Assembly (NCBI RefSeq): GCF_007993935.1
Contig: NZ_VITY01000006.1
Location: 372,001 to 436,000 of the forward strand
Direction: 5' to 3'
Length of the DNA: 64,000 nucleotides
Origin: Bradyrhizobium macuxiense
GTDB lineage: Bacteria; Pseudomonadota; Alphaproteobacteria; Rhizobiales; Xanthobacteraceae
Within the stretch, counting starts at the first letter, position 1; each line of letters begins with the position of its first letter. Below are positions 1 to 10,501 of the stretch, in pieces. Made by a program: the position numbers and the translations under genes. The notes beneath the pieces are model-generated. The model saw nothing but the letters and a program-made list of their open reading frames with translations. It was not told where the DNA came from and did not search any database.

Positions 1-224
1 CGCCGCAGGGTTGATCACATGGCTGACGACGAGATGTTGCAGCTCCGCAACGCCCGGCTCGATTGTCCACGATGTCGTCTCCGTCCAAACGCATGTCGCA
101 TCAGTCCATGCGTCGCGTTTCCGAGACGCCTAAGGGTCGGGCGGCAAGTTGCCAAGGACATGCGGCTTAGGAATTTTCGGGCATGGGACAAGAGATGGCA
201 TCGAATTCACCAACTGGAGGAGCA

Positions 225-590
225 ATGCTCGCGTCGAACCTCTTGCGTATCAGCGTCGTCCTCTTTCTCGTCGGGCTTGGCCTCGGCATCGGCATGGGTG
301 TGGCCGAGGATTTCACGCTGGCGCCGGCCCACGCGCATCTCAATCTGCTCGGATTCGTCGCATTGTTCCTTGCCGGACTTTACTACCATTCGTTTCCCGC
401 CGCGGCCACCGGTCCACTCGCCAGGATACAGGCCTGGCTCTCCGTGATCGGTGCCGTCATCTTTCCGATCGGAATTGCGGCCATCCGGATCGGCGGCCAG
501 ACCTACCAGCCCGTCGTAGTGGTCGGTTCGCTCGTCGTGTTGGCGGGAGCCGCCCTGTTTGCCTTCATAGTTTTCCGCAACGGAGCATGA
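225..590 (+). CDS. small four-helix membrane protein, heme-copper-oxidase-like
   Basis: Product of 121 aa, almost wholly hydrophobic, with about four membrane segments (roughly residues 5-27, 35-56, 70-88 and 95-117). The second segment carries A-H-A-H-L-N-L-L-G, a His-rich motif like those of small proteins related to heme-copper oxidase subunit I; those histidines could bind heme, but that is inference. An in-frame ATG lies upstream at 183, but GGAGG at 216-220 just before the ATG at 225 favours the shorter form. It stands alone on the plus strand, convergent with the AraC gene that follows. Function unknown. Confidence 0.6.
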   Translation: MLASNLLRISVVLFLVGLGLGIGMGVAEDFTLAPAHAHLNLLGFVALFLAGLYYHSFPAAATGPLARIQAWLSVIGAVIFPIGIAAIRIGGQTYQPVVVVGSLVVLAGAALFAFIVFRNGA

Positions 591-622
591 TGCGATGAGT
601 TGGAATCGAAGATCGACGTCGG

Positions 623-1603
623 TTAGCGCGTTCGCGGCACTGCGCGAATATCCGATGGCGTTGCGCCGTAATGCCGGCGGAAGGTGCGGTTGAAGTAAGA
701 GAGATCGCCGAACCCGACTTCGAACGCAATCGCGCCGATGGTGCTGCCGCTGTGGCGTGGATCGGTCAGCAGATGATGCGCACGCGCCAGGCGCTGACCG
801 AGCACGAACTCCGAGAAGGTCGAACCTGCGCTTTCGAACAGCCTCTGGATATGGCGCGGCGTGAGTTTCATCCGGGCAGCCACCGCGGGCAGAGTGAGGT
901 CGCCGTAGCTGAGATTGTCATTGATGTCGGCCTTGACCGCGGCAAGCCGCGCGGCCGCCAGCCCGCCGTCTTCGGCGGCAACCGCTGCATCCCGGTTCGC
1001 GCCGATGATCAGCGCGCCGAGATCGACCAGATGCTTGACGACGGCGCTGCGCAGCTCGGGGGTCGCGAGCTGGTAGCTGTCGTCGAGCTCCCTGATATAG
1101 AGCGCGAGCAGGCGCATGGCTTCGGTGTTTGCCGGCAACGGACGGATCAGCATGTCTTCGGGATCACGAACCAGCGATGCGAGCGCCTTGCGCGGCAGCC
1201 TGAGGCCGACGAAGCGGCTCGGCGATACCGGGACGACCATGTTGCCGGCCTCCGCGCTCGACTGCAGCACGGCCTGCCCCGGGCTGAGCTCGATGTCGCG
1301 GCCACGCTGCGACGCGCGAACGTTGCCGCTCGTGATGATCGTCAGCACCAGGTCGTCGGTACCGTCGAGCAGTTCACGCGGTCTTGCGATCTTGAGATTG
1401 CTGCACGCCCAGGATCCGATGCCGAGCCCGGACAGTTCGCGCACATTCGCTTCCGCATGAAATGCGCCGTCGTCGAGCGGCTCCGGATCGAGCTTGACGA
1501 TCATCCGCCCGATCTGCTCGCGAAAGATCGGCAAGCGATCCCGCTCGCCGAAATGCGCGGTCGAGAATCGAAACCCTGTGAAATCGCCCGACTGCACTGT
1601 CAT
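623..1603 (-). CDS. AraC family transcriptional regulator
   Basis: Product of 326 aa. The N-terminal ~200 residues resemble the AraC-binding-like (FeaR-type) sensor region. The C-terminal ~100 residues form the double helix-turn-helix: first helix region LPAVAARMKLTPRHIQRLF, then the conserved second half IGAIAFEVGFGDLSYFNRTFRRHYGATPSD. The reading frame stays open up to 1741, but the ATG at 1603 is preceded by GAGGG at suitable spacing and gives the normal family length. It is divergent from paaG across a 391-bp gap. A link to phenylacetate metabolism is possible from position only; the effector is not readable. Confidence 0.85.
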   Translation of the reverse strand: MTVQSGDFTGFRFSTAHFGERDRLPIFREQIGRMIVKLDPEPLDDGAFHAEANVRELSGLGIGSWACSNLKIARPRELLDGTDDLVLTIITSGNVRASQRGRDIELSPGQAVLQSSAEAGNMVVPVSPSRFVGLRLPRKALASLVRDPEDMLIRPLPANTEAMRLLALYIRELDDSYQLATPELRSAVVKHLVDLGALIIGANRDAAVAAEDGGLAAARLAAVKADINDNLSYGDLTLPAVAARMKLTPRHIQRLFESAGSTFSEFVLGQRLARAHHLLTDPRHSGSTIGAIAFEVGFGDLSYFNRTFRRHYGATPSDIRAVPRTR

Positions 1604-1994
1604 AGGCTCGCCCTCATGGCGGCGGAGGTCGCCGTTGATATGCGGCTGATTTGTGGCGGCGCATGCCGCGGCATGGAGGCCATGCAGCGCGACTGTGAAC
1701 GTGAACCTTTCACGGGTTCCGCCGACGCCTCGGTCTGACAAGTGTCAAGCGTCCGCGCATAAGCATCGCAAATACGCGGGTCCGGCGCAGCGCGCCAAAT
1801 TGCTCCGATCTCGATCGGTTTGTCGCGCCCGAATTCGCGGCCGGGACTAAGATCGTCCTCGCTCCGATAAGCTCGAAGTCGGCCGATTTCGTTGGGGCAT
1901 GGATAATTTATAATTGACTGACCGGACGGTCAATAGTAATCCGATCGCCGGTCATGCGACCTCGGTCGTCAGAAACCGAGAACGGGAGGTAATC
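1604..1994. other. divergent intergenic region, AraC gene / paaG
   Basis: This 391-bp gap separates the AraC start from the paaG start. Its right half turns A+T-rich and holds a TATAAT-like box (1909-1914) followed by an inverted-repeat operator and the GGGAGG ribosome-binding site of paaG (1984-1989). The left half shows no convincing gene or RNA. Confidence 0.5.
1909..1931 (+). promoter_or_regulatory. paaG promoter -10 box and putative TetR operator
   Basis: TATAAT at 1909-1914 is followed by TGACCG-GA-CGGTCA, an inverted repeat placed about where transcription would start. Its core GACCGGACGGTC (1920-1931) recurs with one change (GACCGGATGGTC, read on the minus strand) at 5870-5881, upstream of the nearby TetR gene. 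The shared site suggests that this TetR protein represses both paaGZ and itself. No good -35 box could be picked. Confidence 0.55.
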
Positions 1995-2786
1995 ATGGTC
2001 AGCGATCTCGTGTTGACCGATATCCGCGCCGGATATCGCGTCCTGACGCTCAACAGGCCCGACCGCCTGAATTCGTTCAGCGCCGATCTGCACACCGCAT
2101 TGATGGCCGCGCTGCTCGCGGCAGAACAGGACAAGTCCTGCCGCGCGCTGATCCTGACCGGAGCGGGACGCGGGTTCTGCGCCGGGCAGGATCTCTCTGA
2201 CGGCGTCTTCACGCCGGGCGAGACGCCCGATCTCGCAGCGCCAATCGAGAAATACTACAACCCGCTGGTGCACAAGCTGCGCAGCATTCCGATGCCCGTG
2301 CTGTGCGCCGTCAACGGCGTCGCCGCAGGGGCCGGCGCGAACGTGGCGCTTGCCTGCGATATCGTGATCGCCGCACGGTCGGCCAAGTTCATTCAGGCCT
2401 TCGCGAAGCTTGGCCTCGTTCCGGATTCCGGCGGCACCTGGTTCTTGCCGCGGCTGGTCGGCGGAGCGCGGGCGCGCGCACTGGCCATGCTGGCCGAGCC
2501 GATCTCGGCGGAACGGGCGGAATCCTGGGGCATGATCTGGAAGGCGGTCGAGGATACCGAGCTGATGACGGAGGCCCACGCCCTCGCCGCCTCGCTCGCG
2601 ACGCAGCCGACCGACGGTCTTGCGTTGATCAAGCAGGCGCTCGATGCCTCCGAGAGCAACACGCTCGACGCGCAACTCGATCTCGAGCGTGACCTGCAAG
2701 GCCGCGCCGGCCGATCGGCGGACTATGCCGAAGGCGTCACCGCCTTTCTCGACAAGCGCGCGCCGCGCTTCACCGGAAGAGCCTAA
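1995..2786 (+). CDS. paaG: 2-(1,2-epoxy-1,2-dihydrophenyl)acetyl-CoA isomerase PaaG
   Basis: Product of 263 aa, crotonase superfamily. It matches E. coli PaaG along its length: LNRPDRLNSF, LTGAGRGFCAGQDL, the oxyanion-hole region VNGVAAGAGAN, DIVIAARSAKF, GLVPDSGGTWFLPR and GRSADYAEGVTAFL. PaaG converts the ring epoxide of phenylacetyl-CoA to oxepin-CoA, the substrate of PaaZ encoded 68 bp downstream. The frame is open from 1914, but that region is the operator; GGGAGG at 1984-1989 sets the ATG at 1995. The monooxygenase genes (paaABCDE) and the ligase gene paaK are not in the window. Confidence 0.9.
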   Translation: MVSDLVLTDIRAGYRVLTLNRPDRLNSFSADLHTALMAALLAAEQDKSCRALILTGAGRGFCAGQDLSDGVFTPGETPDLAAPIEKYYNPLVHKLRSIPMPVLCAVNGVAAGAGANVALACDIVIAARSAKFIQAFAKLGLVPDSGGTWFLPRLVGGARARALAMLAEPISAERAESWGMIWKAVEDTELMTEAHALAASLATQPTDGLALIKQALDASESNTLDAQLDLERDLQGRAGRSADYAEGVTAFLDKRAPRFTGRA

Positions 2787-2854
2787 CACCGATTGAACGT
2801 TCCGCCCGCAAGGCAAGACGCAACATTGATCACAAGTCAGAGGATTCGACTTCG

Positions 2855-4927
<2,073 letters not shown>

Positions 4928-4939
4928 AGCGTGACGTCT

Positions 4940-5095
4940 CCCTCTCCCCGTTCTTACGGGGAGAGGGTTGGGGTGAGGGGCTGCCTCCTCGTATGCGGTG
5001 ATAGCTGTATTCGCGGAGATTCCCCCGCACCCGGATCACATTGCGCTTCGCTCCATGCGATCCGACCTCTCCCCGCACGCGGGGCGAGGTGAAGC
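4940..5095. repeat. intergenic palindromic repeat element, probable bidirectional terminator
   Basis: Two strong hairpins lie between the convergent paaZ and TetR genes. The first is CCCTCTCCCCG - 6 nt - CGGGGAGAGGG (4940-4967, 11-bp perfect stem). The second is ACCTCTCCCCGC - AC - GCGGGGCGAGGT (5065-5090, one mismatch). The low-complexity spacing and the CTCTCCCC/GGGGAGAG arms are typical of interspersed palindromic units in Bradyrhizobium intergenic DNA. There is no clean U-tract, so termination is plausible but unproven. Confidence 0.6.
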
Positions 5096-5105
5096 GAAGC
5101 CCGCT

Positions 5106-5756
5106 TCAAAGCAGCTCCGCCTGCCGGCTTCGGCCGGCGGGCTTTGCCTTGCCGCGCGGCCGGGCGGCGGCATCGCCTGCACCGGCCAACACCAGCTGCG
5201 CGACGAAGTCGGCGTATTCGGCGCGGCTCATCGGCCCGCCTTCGCGGAACCACATATAGTGCCAGTTCAGCATGCCGAACACGCTCATCGTCAGCGGCTT
5301 GAGCACGCGCTTCTGCTTCGCCGCCGGCACCGCGGCGGCGAGCGCATCCGACATCATCCCGACCAGGACCCGCTCGCTCGCAAGCAGCGGCTGCTGCTTG
5401 TCCTTCGGCAGCAGCTTGAGGCTTGCGATCTGGACCTGATGCTCGGCGTCGGCATGCCGGTAGAGCTCGAGCAGGGTGGCAACGATCGTCCTGAAGCGCT
5501 CGATGGGATCGCCGGCCGACGCGCTCGCCTTGCGAACCGCCGTCACCAGCGTCTCGAGATGCGACGACAGGATATCGAACAGGATCGCTTCCTTGTCGGG
5601 ATAATAGTGATAGAGCAGCGCCTTGGAGACCCCGCACGCATCCGCGATCGTGTTCATCGAGGTGCCGACATATCCCGATGCGGCAAACAGCTCGGCCGCG
5701 CGATGCAGCATCGAGAGGCGCTTGTCGTCGTAGTCCTTGGCGCGCGATCGGGCCAT
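5106..5756 (-). CDS. TetR/AcrR family regulator, probable phenylacetate-pathway repressor
   Basis: Product of 216 aa. The N-terminal HTH is clear (AAELFAASGYVGTSMNTIA, then VSKALLYHYYPDKEAIL at about residues 34-50), followed by an all-helical ligand domain and a basic tail. TetR regulators near paa genes in other proteobacteria respond to phenylacetyl-CoA. Here the gene is convergent with paaZ, and the GACCGGAYGGTC motif occurs both upstream of this gene and at paaG. The frame opens at 5789, but the ATG at 5756 has GGAG just upstream and gives the normal MARSRAKDYDDKR start. A PaaR-like role is inference. Confidence 0.85.
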   Translation of the reverse strand: MARSRAKDYDDKRLSMLHRAAELFAASGYVGTSMNTIADACGVSKALLYHYYPDKEAILFDILSSHLETLVTAVRKASASAGDPIERFRTIVATLLELYRHADAEHQVQIASLKLLPKDKQQPLLASERVLVGMMSDALAAAVPAAKQKRVLKPLTMSVFGMLNWHYMWFREGGPMSRAEYADFVAQLVLAGAGDAAARPRGKAKPAGRSRQAELL

Positions 5757-5869
5757 GTCGCTCCGTTCCACCGGCCGCCGTCCGGCCATCGTTAGAAGCC
5801 GTCAATCGACGGCAAAGTTCCGAAACGCCGCCCTGCCTCGGCCGGGCCGCATCCGAACCACCTTTTATT

Positions 5870-5881
5870 GACCATCCGGTC
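5870..5881 (-). promoter_or_regulatory. putative TetR operator upstream of the regulator gene
   Basis: Read on the minus strand this is GACCGGATGGTC, 11/12 identical to the paaG operator core at 1920-1931. It lies about 115 bp upstream of the TetR start and inside an A+T-rich patch, consistent with autorepression. Confidence 0.5.
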
Positions 5882-5962
5882 GAACAATTCCATGGCTGAG
5901 TTGGAATGGCGCCCTGTCTTACGGACACGCAGTTCAGACACGCGATGCTGCCATCCGGGACG

Positions 5963-6883
5963 TCAGTCGAGCTTGAATGGCTCCGATCCCGGATAGGAAT
6001 GGGCGACGAACTCGCAGAAGACGCGGGCCGCCGGCGAAAGCGCCGCGTTGCCCTTCCAGGCCAGCCCGACATCCATGGTGTGGACATCGTCATCAAGTGT
6101 CTTGAGGTCGATGCGATGTCCCTCGAGCGACCAAGGACGGTAGACCATGTCCGACAGGATGGTGATCCCCATCCCGGTCGCGACCATGCTGCGCACCGCC
6201 TCCACCGACAGGGTGCGGAAGATGACGTTGGGGACGTACGCCGTGTGCTGCCAGTAACGCATCGCGGAGCGTTCGGCCTCATCGACGGTCAGCATCAGAT
6301 ACGGCTCACTCGCCAGATCCGCCAGTTTGATGCTGTCCTTACGGAGCAGCGGATGATTGACACAGGTCCATAGCCGCCGCGGCGAGCGCAGCAGCAGCCG
6401 CGAGCGGATGGAGTGCCGATCATGCAGGTTCGCGATCAGCATGATCGCCGCATCGACGCTGCCGCTGATCAGGCTCTGCTCGATCGCATCGCGTTGAAAC
6501 TCGTGCAGCCGGACCGTGATGCCCGGAAAGGTGCGCCAGAACCGCGTCAGCAGCGGCGGCAGGAAATATCCGGCAACGGTGTAGCTGACGGCCACGTCGA
6601 CCGTGCCGTCGACCTGCGTTCCCCAACGATGCGGCCCCCGTGTCGCATCCGACACGCTCGCCTCGATCGCGCGGGCGCGCTGCAGGAATTCGTGGCCGTC
6701 GAAGGTCAGCGTCACACCGTTGGAATGGCGGTCGAACAATTTGCGGCCAAGCTCGGCCTCCAGCGCCTTGATCGACGAGGTGACCGCCGACTGCGTCACG
6801 TTCAAGGCTGCCGCAGCCGCGGACACGCGTCCGCTCTCTGCCGTCGCGATGAAATGCCGGACCTGACGGAACGTCAGAGACAT
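5963..6883 (-). CDS. LysR family regulator, divergent from the liv/pxp operon
   Basis: Product of 306 aa. N-terminal winged HTH at about residues 1-60 (FRQVRHFIATAESGRVSAAA, LNVTQSAVTSSIKALE), then the substrate-binding LysR domain. It is divergent from the ABC importer at 6981 with only 97 bp between, so it most likely controls that operon. It is a paralogue of the second LysR at 16266-17231: both contain LLRSPRRLW, PYVMLTVDEA-like text, SVEAVRSMVA and YRPWSLEG. The inducer is presumably the transported compound or a product; it cannot be read from sequence. Confidence 0.88.
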   Translation of the reverse strand: MSLTFRQVRHFIATAESGRVSAAAAALNVTQSAVTSSIKALEAELGRKLFDRHSNGVTLTFDGHEFLQRARAIEASVSDATRGPHRWGTQVDGTVDVAVSYTVAGYFLPPLLTRFWRTFPGITVRLHEFQRDAIEQSLISGSVDAAIMLIANLHDRHSIRSRLLLRSPRRLWTCVNHPLLRKDSIKLADLASEPYLMLTVDEAERSAMRYWQHTAYVPNVIFRTLSVEAVRSMVATGMGITILSDMVYRPWSLEGHRIDLKTLDDDVHTMDVGLAWKGNAALSPAARVFCEFVAHSYPGSEPFKLD

Positions 6884-6894
6884 AAAAATTTCCG

Positions 6895-6911
6895 ATATCA
6901 GCGAACGATAT
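6895..6911. promoter_or_regulatory. putative LysR binding site
   Basis: ATATC-AGCGAAC-GATAT is a 17-bp interrupted palindrome with the T-N11-A form typical of LysR-type regulators. It sits in the 97-bp gap between the divergent lysR and livG-type genes, immediately upstream of the lysR start codon. A second overlapping symmetry, CGAA-N6-TTCG, starts at 6902. Confidence 0.45.
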
Positions 6912-6980
6912 TTCGAATTTTACAATCCCGCGACGGAACGGAAAAATCAATCCATCGGTTCCGGGTGAGAAGGCGTTGGG

Positions 6981-7757
6981 ATGATGGCTGATGGTTTGGA
7001 ATTGGTCGCGCGCGGGGTCAGCGTCCAGTTCGAAGGCCTGAAAGCGCTGTCCGACGTTACACTGGCCGTGCCACGCGGGCGCATCGTCGGACTGATCGGC
7101 CCCAATGGCGCCGGCAAAACCACCCTTATTAATGTGTTGACCGGCTTCCAGCCGGTCGGCGCCGGCACCGTGGAGCTGGAGGGTGAAACGCTCAACGGCA
7201 TTGCAGCGCACATGCTGCGACGCAAAGGCGTGGCGCGGACCTTCCAGTCAGGCCGCCTTTTCCGCGACCTGCCCGTCATGGACAACCTGGAAGTGACCGG
7301 CGTCGGCCTCGGCCAAAGCCGGCCCGACGCGATCAGCGAGGCCGAACGGGTCATGGCCTGGCTCGGCATTTCGCATCTTGCCAACACCATCGCCGGCGCG
7401 CTGCCCTATACGGACGAGCGCCGTGTCGCGATCGGCCGCGCCATCATGGGCACGCCGCGCTATCTGCTGCTCGACGAGCCAGCGGCCGGCATGTCGGAGC
7501 ATGAGAGCCACGAGCTTGCCGCCATCATTCGCCGCATCGCGGGCGAGCTCAATGTCGGCGTGCTCTTGATCGAGCACAATATCGGCCTCGTGCTCGAGCT
7601 CTGCGAACGCATCTTCGTGCTCGACTCCGGCGAAATCATCGAGGTCGGCACGCCGGCCCAAATCCGCGACAGCGATGCGGTGCGGCATGCCTATATGGGC
7701 ACGCAGCGCGACGAATTGCTGCTACCGCTCGCAGCCGAAGCGGCCGTCGCGTCATGA
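6981..7757 (+). CDS. livG: branched-chain-type ABC importer, ATP-binding protein LivG-like
   Basis: Product of 258 aa, HAAT/LivG family: Walker A GPNGAGKTT, Walker B LLLDEPAAGMS, H-loop LLIEHN, and the LivG-typical GVARTFQSGRLF after the Q-loop. The usual signature LSxGQ reads LPYTDERR, with the central glycine gone. First gene of a block with livF, livH, livM and the binding protein. The next gene overlaps it by 4 nt (ATGA). Such importers carry amino acids, amides and other small carboxylates; the pxp genes downstream point to a lactam or amide. Confidence 0.9.
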   Translation: MMADGLELVARGVSVQFEGLKALSDVTLAVPRGRIVGLIGPNGAGKTTLINVLTGFQPVGAGTVELEGETLNGIAAHMLRRKGVARTFQSGRLFRDLPVMDNLEVTGVGLGQSRPDAISEAERVMAWLGISHLANTIAGALPYTDERRVAIGRAIMGTPRYLLLDEPAAGMSEHESHELAAIIRRIAGELNVGVLLIEHNIGLVLELCERIFVLDSGEIIEVGTPAQIRDSDAVRHAYMGTQRDELLLPLAAEAAVAS

Positions 7758-8476
7758 CCGCGCTCGTCGTCGACGACATCACGGTCAGCTATGGGCGCCT
7801 CACGGCACTCCGCGGCGTGACGTTGACGGTCGACGAAGGCGAAGTCCTGTTCGTGACCGGCCCGAACGGCGCCGGCAAGTCGACGCTGCTCAACGCCATC
7901 GCGGGCGTCGTGCCGCCCGCCTCCGGCGCCATCATGATCGACGGCGTGGGGATCACGGGCGCCGAGCCCGAAGACATCGCCCGGCGCGGATTTTCGCTGG
8001 TGCCGGAAGGACGCAACGTCTTCGGCGCGCTGACGATCGAGGAGAACCTGAAGGTTGGCACCGGCATGCGCGCCGACCGCAGGACAATCGCCGACGACCT
8101 CGATCAGGTCTACGGGGAATTCCCGATGCTGGCCGAGCGCCGCCACACCCCGGCGGGCATGCTCTCCGGCGGCCAGCAGCAGATGCTGGTGATCGGCCGC
8201 GCGCTGATGGCCGCGCCCCGCATCATGGCCATTGACGAGCCGTCGCTCGGCCTCGCGCCCAAGATCATCGACCAGGTCTACGAGATCCTGATGCGCCTGC
8301 GGGCACAGCGCAAGCTCACGCTGCTGATCGTCGAACAGAGCTCGACGCGCGCCATGATGACGGGCGGGCGGATGGTCCTGATCCGCGGCGGGCGCATCGT
8401 GCTCGAAGGCCCCGCGGCCGACATGGTCCGGGACGATCGCCTGAAGCAAAGCTATTTCGGCTTCGGAGATCACTGA
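7754..8476 (+). CDS. livF: branched-chain-type ABC importer, ATP-binding protein LivF-like
   Basis: Product of 240 aa, the second ATPase of the importer. Walker A GPNGAGKST, a canonical signature LSGGQQQMLVIGRAL, Walker B IMAIDEPSLGLAP and the LivF-typical LVPEGRNVFGALTIEENL. Because this subunit has an intact signature while the LivG-like partner does not, the ATP sites of the heterodimer may be unequal. It overlaps livG by 4 nt and ends 1 nt before livH. Confidence 0.92.
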   Translation: MTALVVDDITVSYGRLTALRGVTLTVDEGEVLFVTGPNGAGKSTLLNAIAGVVPPASGAIMIDGVGITGAEPEDIARRGFSLVPEGRNVFGALTIEENLKVGTGMRADRRTIADDLDQVYGEFPMLAERRHTPAGMLSGGQQQMLVIGRALMAAPRIMAIDEPSLGLAPKIIDQVYEILMRLRAQRKLTLLIVEQSSTRAMMTGGRMVLIRGGRIVLEGPAADMVRDDRLKQSYFGFGDH

Positions 8477-8477
8477 G

Positions 8478-9392
8478 ATGCGTGAGTTGCTCCAGATCAT
8501 CTTCGACGCGCTGAGCCTCGGCAGCCTCTATGCGCTGGGTGCGCTCGGCATCGCCCTGATCTTCGGCGTGATGCGGCTGGTCAACTTCGCCCACGGCGAC
8601 TTCATCGCCTTCTGCGTGTTCGCCATGCTGTGGCCGTCGATCGACGCGGCGGCGGTGGTCTTCGCCGGCCAGCTGCCGTTCTATCTTTTGATCCCGCTGC
8701 TGCTCCTGACCGGCGCCGCGCTGTCGATCCTGTCGGAGATCGTCGTCTTCCGGCGTTTCCGCAACGCCAATCCGGCGACAATGATGATCGCGTCCTTTGC
8801 ACTCGGCTTCGTCATCCGGCATCTGCTGCTGATGCTGTTCTCCAGCCGGCCGAAGTCGATCACGCTGTGGCCGAGCCTCGGCTTGCCGGTCGAGTTCCTC
8901 GGCGCCCACATCCCGATGCTGCAGGTCGTGACCATCATCATCACGCTGGCCGTGCTGGTGATCCTCGTCCTGTTCCTGAAGCGCACGCGCTACGGGCTCG
9001 AGATGCGCGCGGCGGCCGATAATTTCACCATGGCGCGCATGCTCGGGGTCCGCGCCAACGGCGTGATCCTGCTGGCCTTCGCCATCAGCGGCATGCTGGC
9101 GGCGGCGATCGGCCTGATCCTGGCGACCAATTCCGGCACCGCCGACATCGGCATGGGCGCCAACGTGATGCTGATCGCATTCATCGCGACCGTGATCGGC
9201 GGCCTCGGCAGCATTCCCGGCGCGGTTGCCGCCGGTTTCCTGATCGGTGCGGCCAGCGTCGTGTTCCAGGCGACCCTGCCGCACGACGCCCGTGTGTTCC
9301 GGGACGCGTTCGTCTACGGCGCCGTCATCGTCGTCCTTCTGGTGCGGCCGCAGGGCCTGTTCGCACCGAAATCCGCCAAGCAGAGGGTCTGA
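8478..9392 (+). CDS. livH: branched-chain-type ABC importer, permease LivH-like
   Basis: Product of 304 aa, polytopic (about eight membrane segments). It has the LivH N-terminus (LGSLYALGALGIALIFGVMRLVNFAHGDF) and the EAA-like cytoplasmic region around RAAADNFTMARMLGV. Pairs with the LivM-like permease encoded 3 nt downstream to form the channel in the inner membrane. Confidence 0.92.
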   Translation: MRELLQIIFDALSLGSLYALGALGIALIFGVMRLVNFAHGDFIAFCVFAMLWPSIDAAAVVFAGQLPFYLLIPLLLLTGAALSILSEIVVFRRFRNANPATMMIASFALGFVIRHLLLMLFSSRPKSITLWPSLGLPVEFLGAHIPMLQVVTIIITLAVLVILVLFLKRTRYGLEMRAAADNFTMARMLGVRANGVILLAFAISGMLAAAIGLILATNSGTADIGMGANVMLIAFIATVIGGLGSIPGAVAAGFLIGAASVVFQATLPHDARVFRDAFVYGAVIVVLLVRPQGLFAPKSAKQRV

Positions 9393-9395
9393 TCG

Positions 9396-10469
9396 ATGTC
9401 GCAGCGGCCGTCCGTCATCCGGCAAACGATCGTCACGCCGATCGTGCTGATCGTGGCGCTGCTCATCATGGCCGCCCTCAGCTATCAGTTCGGCAGCCGG
9501 GCCTTCAACCGCACCGTGGTCGAGATGTTCATCAACATCATGGTGGTGGTCGGGCTCTACGTCTTCGTCGGCAATTCCGGCCTGCTGTCGTTCGGCCATA
9601 TCAGCTTCATGTGCCTCGGCGCCTACATGACCGCCTGGCTCACCATTCCGCCGGTCATGAAATCGATCACGCTGAAGGGGCTCCCGGCGTGGCTGCTCCA
9701 CACGCAACTGCCGATGTGGGTGGCGACACCGATCTCCGGGATATTTGCCGCCCTGTTCGCGCTGATCGTCGGGCGCGTCATCATGCGCCTGTCGGGCATC
9801 GCCGCCTCGATCGCGACCTTCGGCCTGCTCGGCGTCATCAACAACGTCTATTCGAACTGGGATTCGGTGACCGGCGGGCAAGGCTCGATCGTCGGCATTC
9901 CGCCAACCATGAACGTCTGGACCGGATGGATCGGCGGCGCGGTGGCAATCGCGATCGCCTATCTCTATTCGATCTCCCGCTCGGGACTGGCGCTGCGCGC
10001 CACCCGCGACGAAGCGGTCGCAGCCAGCGCCTCGGGCATCGACATCGTCCGCGAGCGGCTGATCGCCTTCGTCGTCAGCGCCTTCATCATCGGGCTCGCC
10101 GGCGCGCTGTACGCGCACTTCCTGAGCATCGTCAATCCCGGCGCATTCTATCTGCGGACCACATTCATCACGCTGTCGATGCTGGTGGTCGGCGGCATGT
10201 ACAGCCTCAGCGGGGCCGTCTCGGGCGTGGTCGCGATCTCGGTGCTGATCGAGCTGTTCCGCGATCTCGAGAAGGGCATCAGCCTTGGCGGGCATACCGT
10301 CGGGCTGCCGAACGGTGTCCAGGAGATCGCGATCGGCATCATCACCATCGTGATCCTGATGTACCTGCCGACCGGATTGACCCGCAACCGGGAGTTCTCC
10401 TGGCGCCGATGGCCGCTGCAGCGGCGCCTGCCTCGGCCGGTCCAGACCGCACTGAAGGAACTGCACTGA
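9396..10469 (+). CDS. livM: branched-chain-type ABC importer, permease LivM-like
   Basis: Product of 357 aa, polytopic, with the LivM hallmarks GNSGLLSFGHISFMCLGAY near residue 55 and LRATRDEAVAASASGI around residue 200. The C-terminal tail is basic and cytoplasmic. Co-directional with livGFH with almost no gaps; the binding-protein gene begins 32 bp downstream behind its own strong ribosome-binding site. Confidence 0.92.
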   Translation: MSQRPSVIRQTIVTPIVLIVALLIMAALSYQFGSRAFNRTVVEMFINIMVVVGLYVFVGNSGLLSFGHISFMCLGAYMTAWLTIPPVMKSITLKGLPAWLLHTQLPMWVATPISGIFAALFALIVGRVIMRLSGIAASIATFGLLGVINNVYSNWDSVTGGQGSIVGIPPTMNVWTGWIGGAVAIAIAYLYSISRSGLALRATRDEAVAASASGIDIVRERLIAFVVSAFIIGLAGALYAHFLSIVNPGAFYLRTTFITLSMLVVGGMYSLSGAVSGVVAISVLIELFRDLEKGISLGGHTVGLPNGVQEIAIGIITIVILMYLPTGLTRNREFSWRRWPLQRRLPRPVQTALKELH

Positions 10470-10501
10470 CGCTCGTTTTGTAAAAATTGGAGGAGTGGCA
10501 T

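Noticed and set aside
19..447. 142-codon plus-strand ORF at the left edge
   Set aside because: Overlaps the membrane protein gene in another frame, Arg/Ser/Pro-rich shadow text, no ribosome-binding site.
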